From Mucilaginibacter hurinus (GTDB lineage: Bacteria > Bacteroidota > Bacteroidia > Sphingobacteriales > Sphingobacteriaceae), in contig NZ_QGDC01000003.1 in the NCBI RefSeq assembly GCF_003324525.1, positions 124,001-188,000 of the forward strand: a DNA stretch of 64,000 nt, given 5' to 3'. The notes under the pieces were generated by a model. It made no database searches. It saw only the letters and a program-made list of their open reading frames with translations, and was not told the DNA's origin. Within the stretch, counting starts at the first letter, position 1. Each line of letters starts with the position of its first letter. This document shows, piece by piece, positions 25,938 to 35,001 of this stretch. A program made the translations under genes and the position numbers.

Positions 25938-28601
25938 CTACTTCCTTTGAGGTGGTTGTGCAGGGGGCCTTACTACAGTGGTATCACGCCGCTGCTCCTG
26001 CGAACCTGCTGCTGGTAATATTACCGGGGCTGTGTTTAGCGTACCATCAGCAACGCGGTTACGGTTAACATCTTTTGTTTCGGGGTTTACAATAATCACG
26101 CTGTCTTTAGCAGCAGTTTTGGTAGCTGGCTGCACAACGTCGCCATTGGTATCAATGGTTTCAGTGCGCTTTTTCTGCATAGTACCTGTACTATCAGCAA
26201 CCGCCCCGGTAGTTGTATCCTTAGCGGCAGGTTTTTTTGGCGCAGCCATAGCCTCCGCCCTGGCTGCTGCGCGGTTGGCCGCTTTGCGGCGCGCTGAGTT
26301 AATTATAGCCTCCTTAGATACAGGGCGCTCTTTAGGTTTCCAAATAAAGTTTTTAAGTATGCGATCTTCCTCCGTAAACTTATTTAATGGTCCGTACCGT
26401 ATATCGGGCTTAGACAGGAAGGCGAGATTCATAACTTTATTATTGCGCAACCTGATACGCATACGGCTGCTTAGCGACCGCTGCATGCCGCTTATTTTAT
26501 TGGTTGTACTGTCACGGTTAAAATATATACTCTCGGCGTTACCGTCTACATACATCAGCGAAAGCTTATTATTCTGGAAAAACCCGCGCATCTTCTTACC
26601 GCCCACCTGGTTAAAGTGGGTTGAATCTCTCTTTTCTACATTGACAATGAAGGAGTTGTAATAGATGTCCATATTATCAAGCTTCTTATTTTTCATCTGC
26701 AGATCAATCGTGTCACCTGACAGTTGCGAACCCTGGGTCCACATCATTGGCTTTACATAGCAACGTATAGTAGAGTCGCTGTTGGCATAAAACATGGAAT
26801 CGGCTTTAGCCTGCAAGTCTGACTTAAATATTTTCGCATCATGAAAAGCGTTAATGATACGCACGCGGCTGGTATCTGATAACTTTACCTTGGTGGTAAG
26901 ATAAACTGAATCAACCTTACCGGGTTTGGCCGGCAGTTTACTGATACTATCCGATTTTGCTTTTTTCTGTGCTTCATCCTGCGCGGCTTTTTTTATAGCT
27001 ACACTATCCACTTTTGGTGGTGCAGGTAACCCAAAAAACAACGGTTTCAGGTAGGTACTATCCCAGCGTATCTGCGTAATCAGCGGTTCAATATATTTAG
27101 GTGCAGTTTTATATACAATAGGTTCCTTCTTTTTTACGCGGGTGGCGGTGTCCCTAACAAAGCGCATCTTTTCCTTAAGCAGTTTCAGCTTCTTGTAAGT
27201 TAATATCTGGGTTTCCAAAGTATCGGCACTCATGTATACCGAGTCTACTTTAACACGCTCACCTTTTTCGTTAATAATATATACCGTTTTGGGCGGAGGT
27301 GGTATTTTGGTTTTGGCCGTAGTTTTCCCGGTATTTTTCTTTCCTGCAGTAACTTGCTGCTGTTTACCTGGCGGCGTGCTCTTAGGTTTTGCAGCCGCTT
27401 TTAACAACCCCTCTGCCGTTGATGCCGTACCTGGCGGAAGCGTGCCGCCGGGAACAGAATTTTGGGTTTTGGCCGCGCTTTTCAACAGGCTGTCGGCTTG
27501 TGTTGAAGTTACCGGCACTTGTTTAGCTGTTGCGGCTTTTTGCGCAGCACTTTTCAGCGAATCTTTTAATACTACCGGCTGTTGTTTGGCCAGCGCGGCG
27601 GCCTGTTCAACAGCGCCTGATTTAATAGCTTTAGCTTGCAAACTATCTACTGAAAGGCTATCGTTCTTTACAGGTGCAACCATAGGTACACTATCTGTAG
27701 AAGTAGAGTCCTTTTCTTCGGTTACCAATATAACATACGCGTTTTGTGTAACTACCGCACGTTCATCCTTTTTATAATAGGTACCCAGATCTCCCTTCAT
27801 GGTTATTTTTTGTTCCCTATCATGAAAGGTTATGTTTTTTACCGCCCGCCCGTAACCTTTAACGCGATCATAAAATAAACTATCGCCTTTCAAGGATTTG
27901 GTACCTTGCTTGTATAAATTACGTTTGCCAAAAAAAGCCTGTTTCAATGCTGTGTTATACAGGCCATTCTCAGTGTATAAGGTGTCTTTATCTTTCTCTT
28001 TGCCGTAAATATTGGTGGGCCCGTAAAAATATGAGATACGTGTGCCGGTATTATAGCGCAGTGTGTCAGTTTTGGTTAATGCTTCCGGATTATCCAGGGT
28101 AACATTGTACCTGAAATACGCGTCGCGCGACGAAGCGAAGTAATAACCGTTTTTGCTGGTAAGTACGTTATCCTTGTTCACCAGTTTGCCCCCTCCGGTG
28201 TAGGTACCAATACGTGTCGCAGTGTTATACGTAAGATAGTCCGTTGTTAAAATAGCATCCTTATCAACCATCCGCACATTGTTGGTAAGTATGGCGGTTT
28301 TGGTATTACCGTTATAATTAAGTTTATCGGCATAAATATTCAGCGTATCGCCCTGGCTTATATGTACGTTGCCAAAGGCATCAAATGCATTATCCTGCGG
28401 ATAAAAGTATGCACTGTCTGAACTCAAAACCGAGTAATCCTGCTGAAAGGTACCGTTGTATACTTTAACCAGGTCCTTGCCGGCACGCTTTAAACCCTCA
28501 CTCCGTTCTGAACGGATAAGCCGCACTATTGACTTTTTTTGCTGAGCCATAGCGGCGTATGCAATAAGTAACAGGCAGAAGCTTAAAAGGCATTTTTTCA
28601 C
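25938..28601 (-). CDS. OstA-like (LptA/LptD-N related) envelope protein with low-complexity insert
   Basis: An 887-residue exported protein (signal peptide about 1-19, ending AYAAMAQ) starting at GTG. Residues about 25-290 are repeated beta strands of the OstA/LptA type (YFYPQDNAFDAFGNVHISQG, LNIYADKLNYNGNTKTAILT), the fold that carries lipopolysaccharide across the periplasm. About 295-445 is an insert rich in K, A, T, S and P. The C-terminal part resumes OstA-like repeats (IRCYVKPMMWTQGSQLSGDT) and ends in a charged A/P/Q tail. No beta-barrel is evident, so this is not a full LptD. It is divergent from tilS with 51 bases between. Confidence 0.8.
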   Translation of the reverse strand: MKKCLLSFCLLLIAYAAMAQQKKSIVRLIRSERSEGLKRAGKDLVKVYNGTFQQDYSVLSSDSAYFYPQDNAFDAFGNVHISQGDTLNIYADKLNYNGNTKTAILTNNVRMVDKDAILTTDYLTYNTATRIGTYTGGGKLVNKDNVLTSKNGYYFASSRDAYFRYNVTLDNPEALTKTDTLRYNTGTRISYFYGPTNIYGKEKDKDTLYTENGLYNTALKQAFFGKRNLYKQGTKSLKGDSLFYDRVKGYGRAVKNITFHDREQKITMKGDLGTYYKKDERAVVTQNAYVILVTEEKDSTSTDSVPMVAPVKNDSLSVDSLQAKAIKSGAVEQAAALAKQQPVVLKDSLKSAAQKAATAKQVPVTSTQADSLLKSAAKTQNSVPGGTLPPGTASTAEGLLKAAAKPKSTPPGKQQQVTAGKKNTGKTTAKTKIPPPPKTVYIINEKGERVKVDSVYMSADTLETQILTYKKLKLLKEKMRFVRDTATRVKKKEPIVYKTAPKYIEPLITQIRWDSTYLKPLFFGLPAPPKVDSVAIKKAAQDEAQKKAKSDSISKLPAKPGKVDSVYLTTKVKLSDTSRVRIINAFHDAKIFKSDLQAKADSMFYANSDSTIRCYVKPMMWTQGSQLSGDTIDLQMKNKKLDNMDIYYNSFIVNVEKRDSTHFNQVGGKKMRGFFQNNKLSLMYVDGNAESIYFNRDSTTNKISGMQRSLSSRMRIRLRNNKVMNLAFLSKPDIRYGPLNKFTEEDRILKNFIWKPKERPVSKEAIINSARRKAANRAAARAEAMAAPKKPAAKDTTTGAVADSTGTMQKKRTETIDTNGDVVQPATKTAAKDSVIIVNPETKDVNRNRVADGTLNTAPVILPAAGSQEQRRDTTVVRPPAQPPQRK

Positions 28602-28606
28602 TTTGG

Positions 28607-28614
28607 CAAAATTA
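28607..28614 (-). promoter_or_regulatory. -7 element of the OstA-like gene
   Basis: TAATTTTG on the minus strand, five bases before the GTG start. No convincing -33 TTG is present at the usual distance. It mirrors the element of the divergent tilS gene. Confidence 0.5.
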
Positions 28615-28619
28615 GTTTT

Positions 28620-28648
28620 TTGCTGGGCTTATTAAATTAATAATTTTG
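28620..28648 (+). promoter_or_regulatory. Promoter of tilS
   Basis: TTG (28620-28622), 18 bases, TAATTTTG (28641-28648), then four bases to the ATG at 28653. It fits the Bacteroidota consensus and predicts a transcript starting at or within a base or two of the start codon. Confidence 0.7.
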
Positions 28649-28652
28649 ATGT

Positions 28653-29990
28653 ATGCTCCCTGTTGGCCGGTTTAATCAATTTATAACGCAAAATAATCTT
28701 TTTATGCCCCACAGCAATATATTAGTTGCTGTAAGCGGCGGTATGGATTCTGTTTTGCTCACTCATTTGTTAAAAGCGGCAGGATACAACTTTGGCATAG
28801 CGCACTGCAATTTTGGTTTGCGGGGAGATGAATCCCTTGCCGACCAGCAGTTTTGTAATAAACTTGCTCAACAGTTTAATGTTTCTTTCCATACCATAAA
28901 CTTTGCTACCCGGGAATACGCGGCCGACAATAAACTATCCATCCAAATGGCGGCAAGAGAATTAAGGTATGTATGGTTTGAGCAGATAAGGCAGCAGCAT
29001 GGCTACCATGCCATTGCGCTTGGCCATCACCAAAACGACACGATTGAAACAATATTGTTGAACCTCACCCGCGGAACCGGTATTGCAGGCCTGCATGGTA
29101 TTTTACCACTCAACGGAGTGCTGGCGCGGCCGTTATTATTTTTAAGCCGCGATGAAATAGCAGAAATTGTTAAACTCGAAGAGATTGATTATGTTGAGGA
29201 TAGCTCTAACGCGTCGACAAAATATGCCCGAAACAAACTGCGGCATGAGGTGATACCTAAACTGAAGTTGCTTAACCCTAACCTTGAAAACACATTTGAA
29301 AAGAATTTACGCCACTTCAGGGAGCTGGAACAATTGCTTGAATTGACGGTAACGGAGCTTAAACTTAATTTATTTGACTACCAAGATGACGGTGTACACC
29401 TGCCGCTTGAAAAGGTGAGAAAGCTGCAACCGTTACACCTGCTACTGTTCAGGCTGCTTCAGGAGTATGGTTTTAGCGAGGCTGTTACAGACGACCTGAT
29501 AACCGCGCTTGACAAGCACCCCGGACGTGTGTTTGAATCGCGGGGGCATAGGCTGGTGCTTGATCGCGAGCAGCTTGTTATCGTAAAAAAAGAAAATAAG
29601 GATATTGAACCTGTAAATATTACCATGGAGGATAAGCGTTTATATTTTGGCGATTATGCTTTAACAATACTGCATGATGACTCGCCGCTAATTATACGCG
29701 ATAATCCGTTGGCAGTAGCTATTGATGCCCAATTGCTGATATATCCTTTAACCATGCGCAGCTGGCAGCAAAGCGATTTTTTTTATCCCCTGGGCAAGCG
29801 GACACGGAAAAAGCTGAGTGATTTTTTTATTAATGAAAAAGTGGCTGTGCATAAAAAAGCACAAATACCGCTTTTGATTAATGGCAACGGCGATATCATG
29901 TGGATTGCTGGTTACCGCCCCGACGAAAGATATAAGGTAAGTAATAACACTAAAAAAGTTGCTATATTCGAATTGTTTAAAATAGCATGA
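28653..29990 (+). CDS. tilS: tRNA(Ile)-lysidine synthetase
   Basis: A 445-residue PP-loop ATPase that attaches lysine to C34 of tRNA-Ile(CAU), changing its codon from AUG to AUA. The P-loop ILVAVSGGMDSVLLTHLL (about residues 23-40) and the following HCNFGLRGDESLADQQFC and ALGHHQNDTIETILLNLTRG segments are diagnostic. The C-terminal domain ends with WIAGYRPDERYKVS. The start MLPVGRF is that of homologues, so the downstream ATG at 28704 is not needed. It overlaps the following gene by four bases (ATGA). Confidence 0.95.
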   Translation: MLPVGRFNQFITQNNLFMPHSNILVAVSGGMDSVLLTHLLKAAGYNFGIAHCNFGLRGDESLADQQFCNKLAQQFNVSFHTINFATREYAADNKLSIQMAARELRYVWFEQIRQQHGYHAIALGHHQNDTIETILLNLTRGTGIAGLHGILPLNGVLARPLLFLSRDEIAEIVKLEEIDYVEDSSNASTKYARNKLRHEVIPKLKLLNPNLENTFEKNLRHFRELEQLLELTVTELKLNLFDYQDDGVHLPLEKVRKLQPLHLLLFRLLQEYGFSEAVTDDLITALDKHPGRVFESRGHRLVLDREQLVIVKKENKDIEPVNITMEDKRLYFGDYALTILHDDSPLIIRDNPLAVAIDAQLLIYPLTMRSWQQSDFFYPLGKRTRKKLSDFFINEKVAVHKKAQIPLLINGNGDIMWIAGYRPDERYKVSNNTKKVAIFELFKIA

Positions 29991-30463
29991 GCGAAAATAA
30001 ACCTGTTTTTATCGAAAAGCAATACCTGGGCAGGGAGTTTATCCCGCTCACTATACGCCTGGTTTTGGCCATGTCGTGCTTTGCAGCCTATTTTTTTACC
30101 CAGGCCGGAGGCGACCTGCTTATCGTAGTGGGTTTTGCAATTATCATTATATCCATCATTATGGGTTTTTTGCTGCATTACCGTACACGCGTTCAAAATA
30201 AAAGCGTAATGCTTGATGGTTTGTGGACCACCCGACTTGTAAAAATTGATTTGAATAGTATTGTTAAGGCTGAAAAGGGTACTTACAGCCGTTACTTGTT
30301 CAACAACCCCGTTTATAACCTGCACACCCGCGGTACTATACGTTTTTACGCCGGTGGTAAAGAAGCCATTCACTTAACCGATCGCGACGGTTTGCTTTAC
30401 ATCATAGGCTCGCAACATGCTAATGAATTTTTAAGAGCTGTGCAAAGCGAGATGGCACGATAA
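29987..30463 (+). CDS. Membrane protein of unknown function, cotranscribed with tilS
   Basis: A 158-residue protein with two adjacent helices (about residues 22-42 and 46-64) and a soluble C-terminal beta-rich half (LDGLWTTRLVKIDLNSIVKA, GTIRFYAGGKEAIHLTDRDG). That layout resembles a bacterial PH-like domain tethered to the membrane, but I would not assign a family. Translational coupling to tilS through ATGA is clear. Confidence 0.75.
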   Translation: MSENKPVFIEKQYLGREFIPLTIRLVLAMSCFAAYFFTQAGGDLLIVVGFAIIIISIIMGFLLHYRTRVQNKSVMLDGLWTTRLVKIDLNSIVKAEKGTYSRYLFNNPVYNLHTRGTIRFYAGGKEAIHLTDRDGLLYIIGSQHANEFLRAVQSEMAR

Positions 30464-30577
30464 TATGCTTTGAGGAATGATTACCATCTGCAGCAGCAGC
30501 GGTAAAAAATTCTAAATATAGCTCCCAGATTAATTACCCAAATGCACAATTAACGCTAACATTCTGTTTTTATACTC

Positions 30578-31495
30578 ATGCAAATTATTTCCCTTCTTCC
30601 GGCAGCTACCGAAATTGTTTGTGCTTTGGGCCTTGAAGATAAACTGGTTGGCCGATCGCACGAGTGTGACTATCCTGAAAGTATAACAGGTTTGCCTGTT
30701 TGTACTGAGGCCAATATACCTGGTAATCTAAATAGCGCAGCTATAGATGCAAAGGTGAAGGAGATATTAAATGATGCCCTGTCATTGTATAACGTAAAAC
30801 GCGATGTTATACAACGTTTATCGCCGGATGTTATTATTACGCAAGCACAATGTGATGTATGCGCCGTTTCATTAACGGAGGTAGAACATGCGCTGGAAGA
30901 TTATCTAGCCAAAAAAGCAAAGATCATATCGCTGCAGCCTAATAGCCTCGATGATATTTTCAACGACATTAAAACAGTTGCTAATTCTTTAGGGGCACCC
31001 ACCGCAGGCGAAGAACTGTTGGAAAGCCTAATGGAGCGGGTAGACATCATCAGACATAAACTGAAATTTATTGATATTAAGCCAACTGTAGCCTGTATAG
31101 AGTGGCTTGAACCGTTGATGGTATCGGGTAACTGGATACCAGGCCTAGTAAGCATAGCCGGCGGCCACTCCATTTTAGCCGAAGAAGGTAAACACTCACC
31201 CTATATTGATTGGACAGACATACGCCTGCAAGATCCTGACATTATTGTAGTAATGCCCTGCGGTTTTTCAATTGAACGCACCATTAAGGAAATGGATATT
31301 TTATTGCAACAACCCGGTTTTGCTGAACTCAAAGCCGTAAAAAACAATCGCCTTTATATAGCCGACGGTAACCAATACTTTAACCGACCCGGTCCGCGCA
31401 TTGTGGACTCAGTAGAAATACTGGCCGAAATCATCAATCCGAAACAGTTTATTTTTGGCTACGAAGGGGATGGATGGATAAAGTTCGCGGTGTGA
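30578..31495 (+). CDS. BtuF-like cobalamin-binding-fold protein without signal peptide
   Basis: A 305-residue protein of the periplasmic-binding-protein type III family (BtuF/FhuD): IISLLPAATEIVCALGLEDK, SHECDYP, DVIITQAQCDVCAVS, TVACIEWLEPL and GHSILAEEG. The sequence begins straight into the domain, with no signal peptide or lipobox, so it is probably cytoplasmic, unlike true BtuF. No ABC permease or ATPase is adjacent. Cytoplasmic relatives are common, with unproven ligands; cobalamin binding is only suggested by homology. Confidence 0.8.
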   Translation: MQIISLLPAATEIVCALGLEDKLVGRSHECDYPESITGLPVCTEANIPGNLNSAAIDAKVKEILNDALSLYNVKRDVIQRLSPDVIITQAQCDVCAVSLTEVEHALEDYLAKKAKIISLQPNSLDDIFNDIKTVANSLGAPTAGEELLESLMERVDIIRHKLKFIDIKPTVACIEWLEPLMVSGNWIPGLVSIAGGHSILAEEGKHSPYIDWTDIRLQDPDIIVVMPCGFSIERTIKEMDILLQQPGFAELKAVKNNRLYIADGNQYFNRPGPRIVDSVEILAEIINPKQFIFGYEGDGWIKFAV

Positions 31496-31540
31496 GAAGG
31501 AATAGCACGAACTCAAACTTTATCGAATTATAAAATAAGG

Positions 31541-32503
31541 TTAAGATTTTAGGCCTATTTCCCGTAACCGTTCGTCCAGGTATTCGCCAGCGGTAATGTC
31601 ATGATATGCTTTCGGATGTGCTTCACTAATACATGATTCCAGGCAGGCTAGGTCCATGCTCATTTTTGGATGCAGGAAAAACGGCACCGAATATCGGGAT
31701 TGGTTCAATAGCTCGGGCGGTGGATTTACCACCCGGTGCGTTGTTGATTTAAGCTTATTGTTAGTAAGCCTTTGCAGCATATCTCCTACGTTAACAACCA
31801 GGTCTTCGCCTTCTGCCTTTACAGGATACCATTCATGGTCGCGGGTAAGCACCTCAAGCCCATCGGCGCTGGCGCCTATCAGTAAAGTTATCAGGTTGAT
31901 ATCTTCATGGGCGCCAGCCCGTACCGCATCATCATTCAACTTAGCCGCCTCGTTAATTGGGAAGTAGTGAAGCGTCCGCAGTATGGAATTACCATTGTGC
32001 ACTTTACCATCAAAATAATCTTCGCGCAGGCCCAGGTATAGCGATATGGCCTTTAACAAGTGTATGCCAACGGTTTCGAGTTTCTTATAAACATCAATAG
32101 TTACCGAATTAAACTCCGGCAGTTCGGCTACCTGTACATTGTCAGGATATTCGTCTTTTACGGGGTCGCCATCGCTAACTGTTTGTCCTATCTGCCAAAA
32201 TTCTTTGAGGTCGGGCCTGGTCAGGCCTTTTGCGGTTTCCTTCTCCTTACCGGTATATCCACGCTGACCGGCCATACCCGGTATTTCATATTTTTGCTTA
32301 ACTGCGTCAGGCAACGCAAACAGAGCTTTAACATTTGCATACAAACTGCTTATAAGTTGCGTGCTTAAACCATGGTTAGTGATGGTAACAAAACCTGTTT
32401 GGTTAAAAGCTTTGCCAATATCGTGAGCAAACTGTTTGCGCTGTTGAAAAGTGCCGGTCAAATAGTCTTCAAGGTTAAGCCGGGGAATATTTACTTTACG
32501 CAT
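31541..32503 (-). CDS. 2-oxoglutarate/Fe(II)-dependent oxygenase (isopenicillin N synthase family)
   Basis: A 320-residue enzyme with the N-terminal DIOX_N region (VTITNHGLSTQLISSLYANV) and the double-stranded beta-helix core. Iron ligands are H and D in GAHEDINLITLL and H in STTHRVVNPP; the 2-oxoglutarate contact is the R in SRYSVPFFLHP. The substrate is not indicated by its neighbours. It is named after IPNS by fold only; no beta-lactam genes are present. Confidence 0.9.
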   Translation of the reverse strand: MRKVNIPRLNLEDYLTGTFQQRKQFAHDIGKAFNQTGFVTITNHGLSTQLISSLYANVKALFALPDAVKQKYEIPGMAGQRGYTGKEKETAKGLTRPDLKEFWQIGQTVSDGDPVKDEYPDNVQVAELPEFNSVTIDVYKKLETVGIHLLKAISLYLGLREDYFDGKVHNGNSILRTLHYFPINEAAKLNDDAVRAGAHEDINLITLLIGASADGLEVLTRDHEWYPVKAEGEDLVVNVGDMLQRLTNNKLKSTTHRVVNPPPELLNQSRYSVPFFLHPKMSMDLACLESCISEAHPKAYHDITAGEYLDERLREIGLKS

Positions 32504-32660
32504 AGATATCCTAAAGATAATCGATATAAAGTATGTTTTGAACAGCTATTGTAACCTTTAAGTTATATAGCTGATAATTAGTGGTAGAGGGTTAAACGTT
32601 TGCAATTTTTTATCGTCAAAACATCATAAGAACAATAAAACAAGGTTCAGTATAAAGAAC

Positions 32661-34253
32661 ATGAAAATAGTTAATAAAATATGGGGTTTCGGTTTAATAG
32701 CATTATTTATGGTGCTGGCCCCTTCAACTAAAAGTTTAGCGCAGGACGACTACGTTACAGACCAGGTGTTTTACGACGAGTTATCGCCATACGGCACATG
32801 GGTTTACGACCCCGATTATGGTAATGTATGGGTACCTGATGTTGAAGCAGGTTTTCAGCCTTACGGCACACGTGGCTACTGGGCGTTAACCTCTTATGGT
32901 AATACATGGGTATCTGATTATGAGTGGGGTTGGGCGCCGTTTCATTACGGCCGGTGGAGGTTTGATAACTACTACGGCTGGACATGGGTACCTGGTTATG
33001 AATGGGCACCTGCGTGGGTAACCTGGCGTCAGGGTGGCGGATATTTCGGCTGGGCACCTTTATTCCCCGGGTTAAGTATCGACGTATCCTTCGGCGGTTA
33101 CAATATTCCTAACAATTATTGGGTGTTTGCACCGCAGGCTTATATAACCAGCCGTAATATTTACGACTATTATGTGCCCTACCGCGATAGAGTTACTATT
33201 ATAAATCGCACAACTTATATCAATAATACCTATGTGTATAATAACCGCAGGTATTACAGCGGCCCCCGCTCGGTTGAAATACAACGCGCTGTAGGCCGGC
33301 CGGTACGGGTTTACGATGTAAACAATGTGCGCCGTGCTTCAGACCGTGGTGTGCGCGACAATAGCATTAACATATATCGCCCGGCAGTTCGCCGCGCTGA
33401 AAATGCCAGGCCAGCAAGAGTGGTTGACGGAAACGCCTACCGCAGAGAGAATCCCGGCCAACGAATTGCCGACCCGGCGAAAGGTGTAAACCGCGGTAGT
33501 GCCGAAAGATTGGCCCGCACAGCCAAAAATGAAAAAACCAACAGCGATTTAGTTAAAGTTAATAGTGAGCGTCCGGAAAGCCGTGCAACTGGCAGAAGCA
33601 ACCGCGATGCTAACCGGGCAAATAACAGCGCTGACCGTGGCGCGCAACCGTTTGTAAATGAAAATGAGGGGAACAGCCGTCGCACAACACGATCAAGGCA
33701 ACGCGAACAGCAACAAACGCAAGATATGGATGGCAGGACGGATGCTAGCAGACAGCAGATTGACCAACCACGCCGTCAGCGTGCGCAACAAACGGAACAA
33801 GTAAACCAACAACGGCAGCAACAGGCTGAACAACAACGCCAGCAGCGGGATCAACAACGTGATCAATTACGCCAGCAACAGGCCGAGCAGCAACGTCAGC
33901 AGGCAGATCAGCAGCGTGAGCAGCAACGCCAGCAACAACGTGAGCAGCAACGTCAGCAGGCAGATCAGCAGCGTCAGCAACAACGTGAGATGCAACGTCA
34001 GCAGGCAGATCAGCAGCGTGAGCAGCAGCGCCAGCAACAACGCGAGATGCAACGTCAGCAGGCAGATCAACAACGTGAGCAGCAACGCCAGCAATATGAG
34101 CAACAACGTCAGCAGCAAGCTGATCAGCAAAGACAGCAGCGGCAACAGCAGTATGAGCAAAGGCAACAACAGCGTCCGCAATATGAGCCCCGTCAACCCC
34201 GTGGAGGTGGCAACGAAGGTGGAGGCCGCGGCAGCCGCAGAGGGATAAGTTAA
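32661..34253 (+). CDS. DUF6600-type secreted protein with long Q/R-rich repeat tail
   Basis: A 530-residue exported protein (signal peptide about 1-27, ending KSLAQ). Residues about 30-145 hold tryptophan-rich repeats (PYGTWVYDPDYGNVWVP, SYGNTWVSDYEWGWAPFHYG, WTWVPGYEWAPAWVTW) characteristic of DUF6600. About 150-330 is basic and unstructured. About 365-515 is almost only Q, R, E and D with a recurrent 19-residue unit (QRQQADQQREQQRQQQREM), and the end is G/R-rich. Such a tail is predicted to be disordered or coiled-coil and strongly charged, so it may interact with nucleic acid or the cell surface. Function unknown. Confidence 0.85.
   Translation: MKIVNKIWGFGLIALFMVLAPSTKSLAQDDYVTDQVFYDELSPYGTWVYDPDYGNVWVPDVEAGFQPYGTRGYWALTSYGNTWVSDYEWGWAPFHYGRWRFDNYYGWTWVPGYEWAPAWVTWRQGGGYFGWAPLFPGLSIDVSFGGYNIPNNYWVFAPQAYITSRNIYDYYVPYRDRVTIINRTTYINNTYVYNNRRYYSGPRSVEIQRAVGRPVRVYDVNNVRRASDRGVRDNSINIYRPAVRRAENARPARVVDGNAYRRENPGQRIADPAKGVNRGSAERLARTAKNEKTNSDLVKVNSERPESRATGRSNRDANRANNSADRGAQPFVNENEGNSRRTTRSRQREQQQTQDMDGRTDASRQQIDQPRRQRAQQTEQVNQQRQQQAEQQRQQRDQQRDQLRQQQAEQQRQQADQQREQQRQQQREQQRQQADQQRQQQREMQRQQADQQREQQRQQQREMQRQQADQQREQQRQQYEQQRQQQADQQRQQRQQQYEQRQQQRPQYEPRQPRGGGNEGGGRGSRRGIS
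33790..34190 (+). repeat. Tandem CAG/CAA-rich coding repeat in the DUF6600 gene
   Basis: About 400 bases made almost wholly of CAG, CAA, CGT, CGC, GAG and GAT codons. A unit of 57 bases (19 codons) recurs with few changes near 33950-34090. The triplet bias keeps several other frames open on both strands; these are by-products. Confidence 0.85.
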
Positions 34254-34274
34254 TTACTACCAAATAGCGCAACA

Positions 34275-34306
34275 GGGACAGTTACCACGTAATTGTCCCT
34301 ATTTTT
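34275..34306 (+). terminator. Intrinsic terminator after the DUF6600 gene
   Basis: GGGACAGTTA (34275-34284) pairs with TAATTGTCCC (34290-34299), one G-U pair, 5-base loop, followed by TATTTTTAT. The ATG of the thioredoxin gene comes six bases later, so that gene may need its own promoter or partial read-through. Confidence 0.7.
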
Positions 34307-34311
34307 ATATT

Positions 34312-34761
34312 ATGATTACATTAATACATAATAACATCAGCAGAGTTATATTACTGCTACTTTTTGTTATACCGGTTTCCTGCCAATCGCAAAGTAAAGG
34401 CGGCATAAATTTCATTGAAAATAGCTGGGGTGAGGCTTTAAAGCAGGCTAAAAAACAAAACAAGTACATCTTTGTGGATGCGTATGCGGTTTGGTGCGGG
34501 CCATGCAAAATGCTTAAACGCATAACCTTTAAGGATAAAGATGCGTCTGAATTTTACAATAAGAACTTTATTAATGTCGCTATGGACATGGAGCGGGGCG
34601 ACGGCCCGATATTGGGCTCCCAATGGCAAATTACCGCGTATCCAACACTTTTGATATTTGACCCGCAAGGCAACCTGGTATCATCATCACGCGGGTTTAT
34701 ACCCTCCGGTACGCTTATCAGGTTCGGCAAATCCGCTCTGTCAAACCGTAAGAAAATATAA
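34312..34761 (+). CDS. Thioredoxin-family lipoprotein
   Basis: A 149-residue protein with a short lipoprotein signal (LLLLFVIPVSC, lipobox cysteine about residue 24) and one thioredoxin domain: KYIFVDAYAVWCGPCKMLKR (active site WCGPC), VAMDMERGDGPIL and the cis-proline in ITAYPTLLIFD. It should act in the periplasm as a thiol reductase or disulfide-exchange protein, similar to the DsbD-gamma or DUF255-like group. The partner is not evident. Confidence 0.85.
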   Translation: MITLIHNNISRVILLLLFVIPVSCQSQSKGGINFIENSWGEALKQAKKQNKYIFVDAYAVWCGPCKMLKRITFKDKDASEFYNKNFINVAMDMERGDGPILGSQWQITAYPTLLIFDPQGNLVSSSRGFIPSGTLIRFGKSALSNRKKI

Positions 34762-34770
34762 GGCATAAAA

Positions 34771-34804
34771 AAGGCCGAAATAACTCTCGCAGTACTTCGG
34801 CCTT
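34771..34804. terminator. Terminator between thioredoxin and PyrR-like genes
   Basis: AAGGCCGAA (34771-34779) pairs with TTCGGCCTT (34796-34804) with a 16-base loop. A run of six A before it gives a T tract on the minus strand, so it mainly ends the PyrR-like transcript. Confidence 0.65.
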
Positions 34805-34814
34805 ACATCTACCT

Positions 34815-34880
34815 ATGAAAAACAAACCCTATGAGAAGGGTAATAAGTTTAATCCAAAAGTAGTGCCAAGTGCCGAATAA
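34815..34880 (+). other. Possible 21-residue ORF with the ATCTACC-type start context
   Basis: ATG at 34815 to TAA at 34880 encodes MKNKPYEKGNKFNPKVVPSAE. The 13 bases before the ATG and the first codons (TACATCTACCTATGAAAA) match those near the tiny genes at 51528 and 51695. Translation is unproven; the shared context is the only support. Confidence 0.3.
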
Positions 34881-35001
34881 CAAAACTTGTAACCTGTAAT
34901 TAAGGCTGCTTAAGTTCTTATATGTTGCAACGGGTAATTTAAGCCTCACATAGTTGTGGCGTTATTTACACAGTGTAGAAATAAATTCTACCCATAAGTG
35001 G

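Noticed and set aside
33745-34272. Long open frames on both strands (109-175 codons) over the Q/R repeat
   Set aside because: They arise from the CAG/CAA triplet repeat, which leaves other frames without stops. Their translations are monotonous (leucine/threonine, alanine/valine, serine/asparagine), and the + frame has a signal peptide and a known domain.
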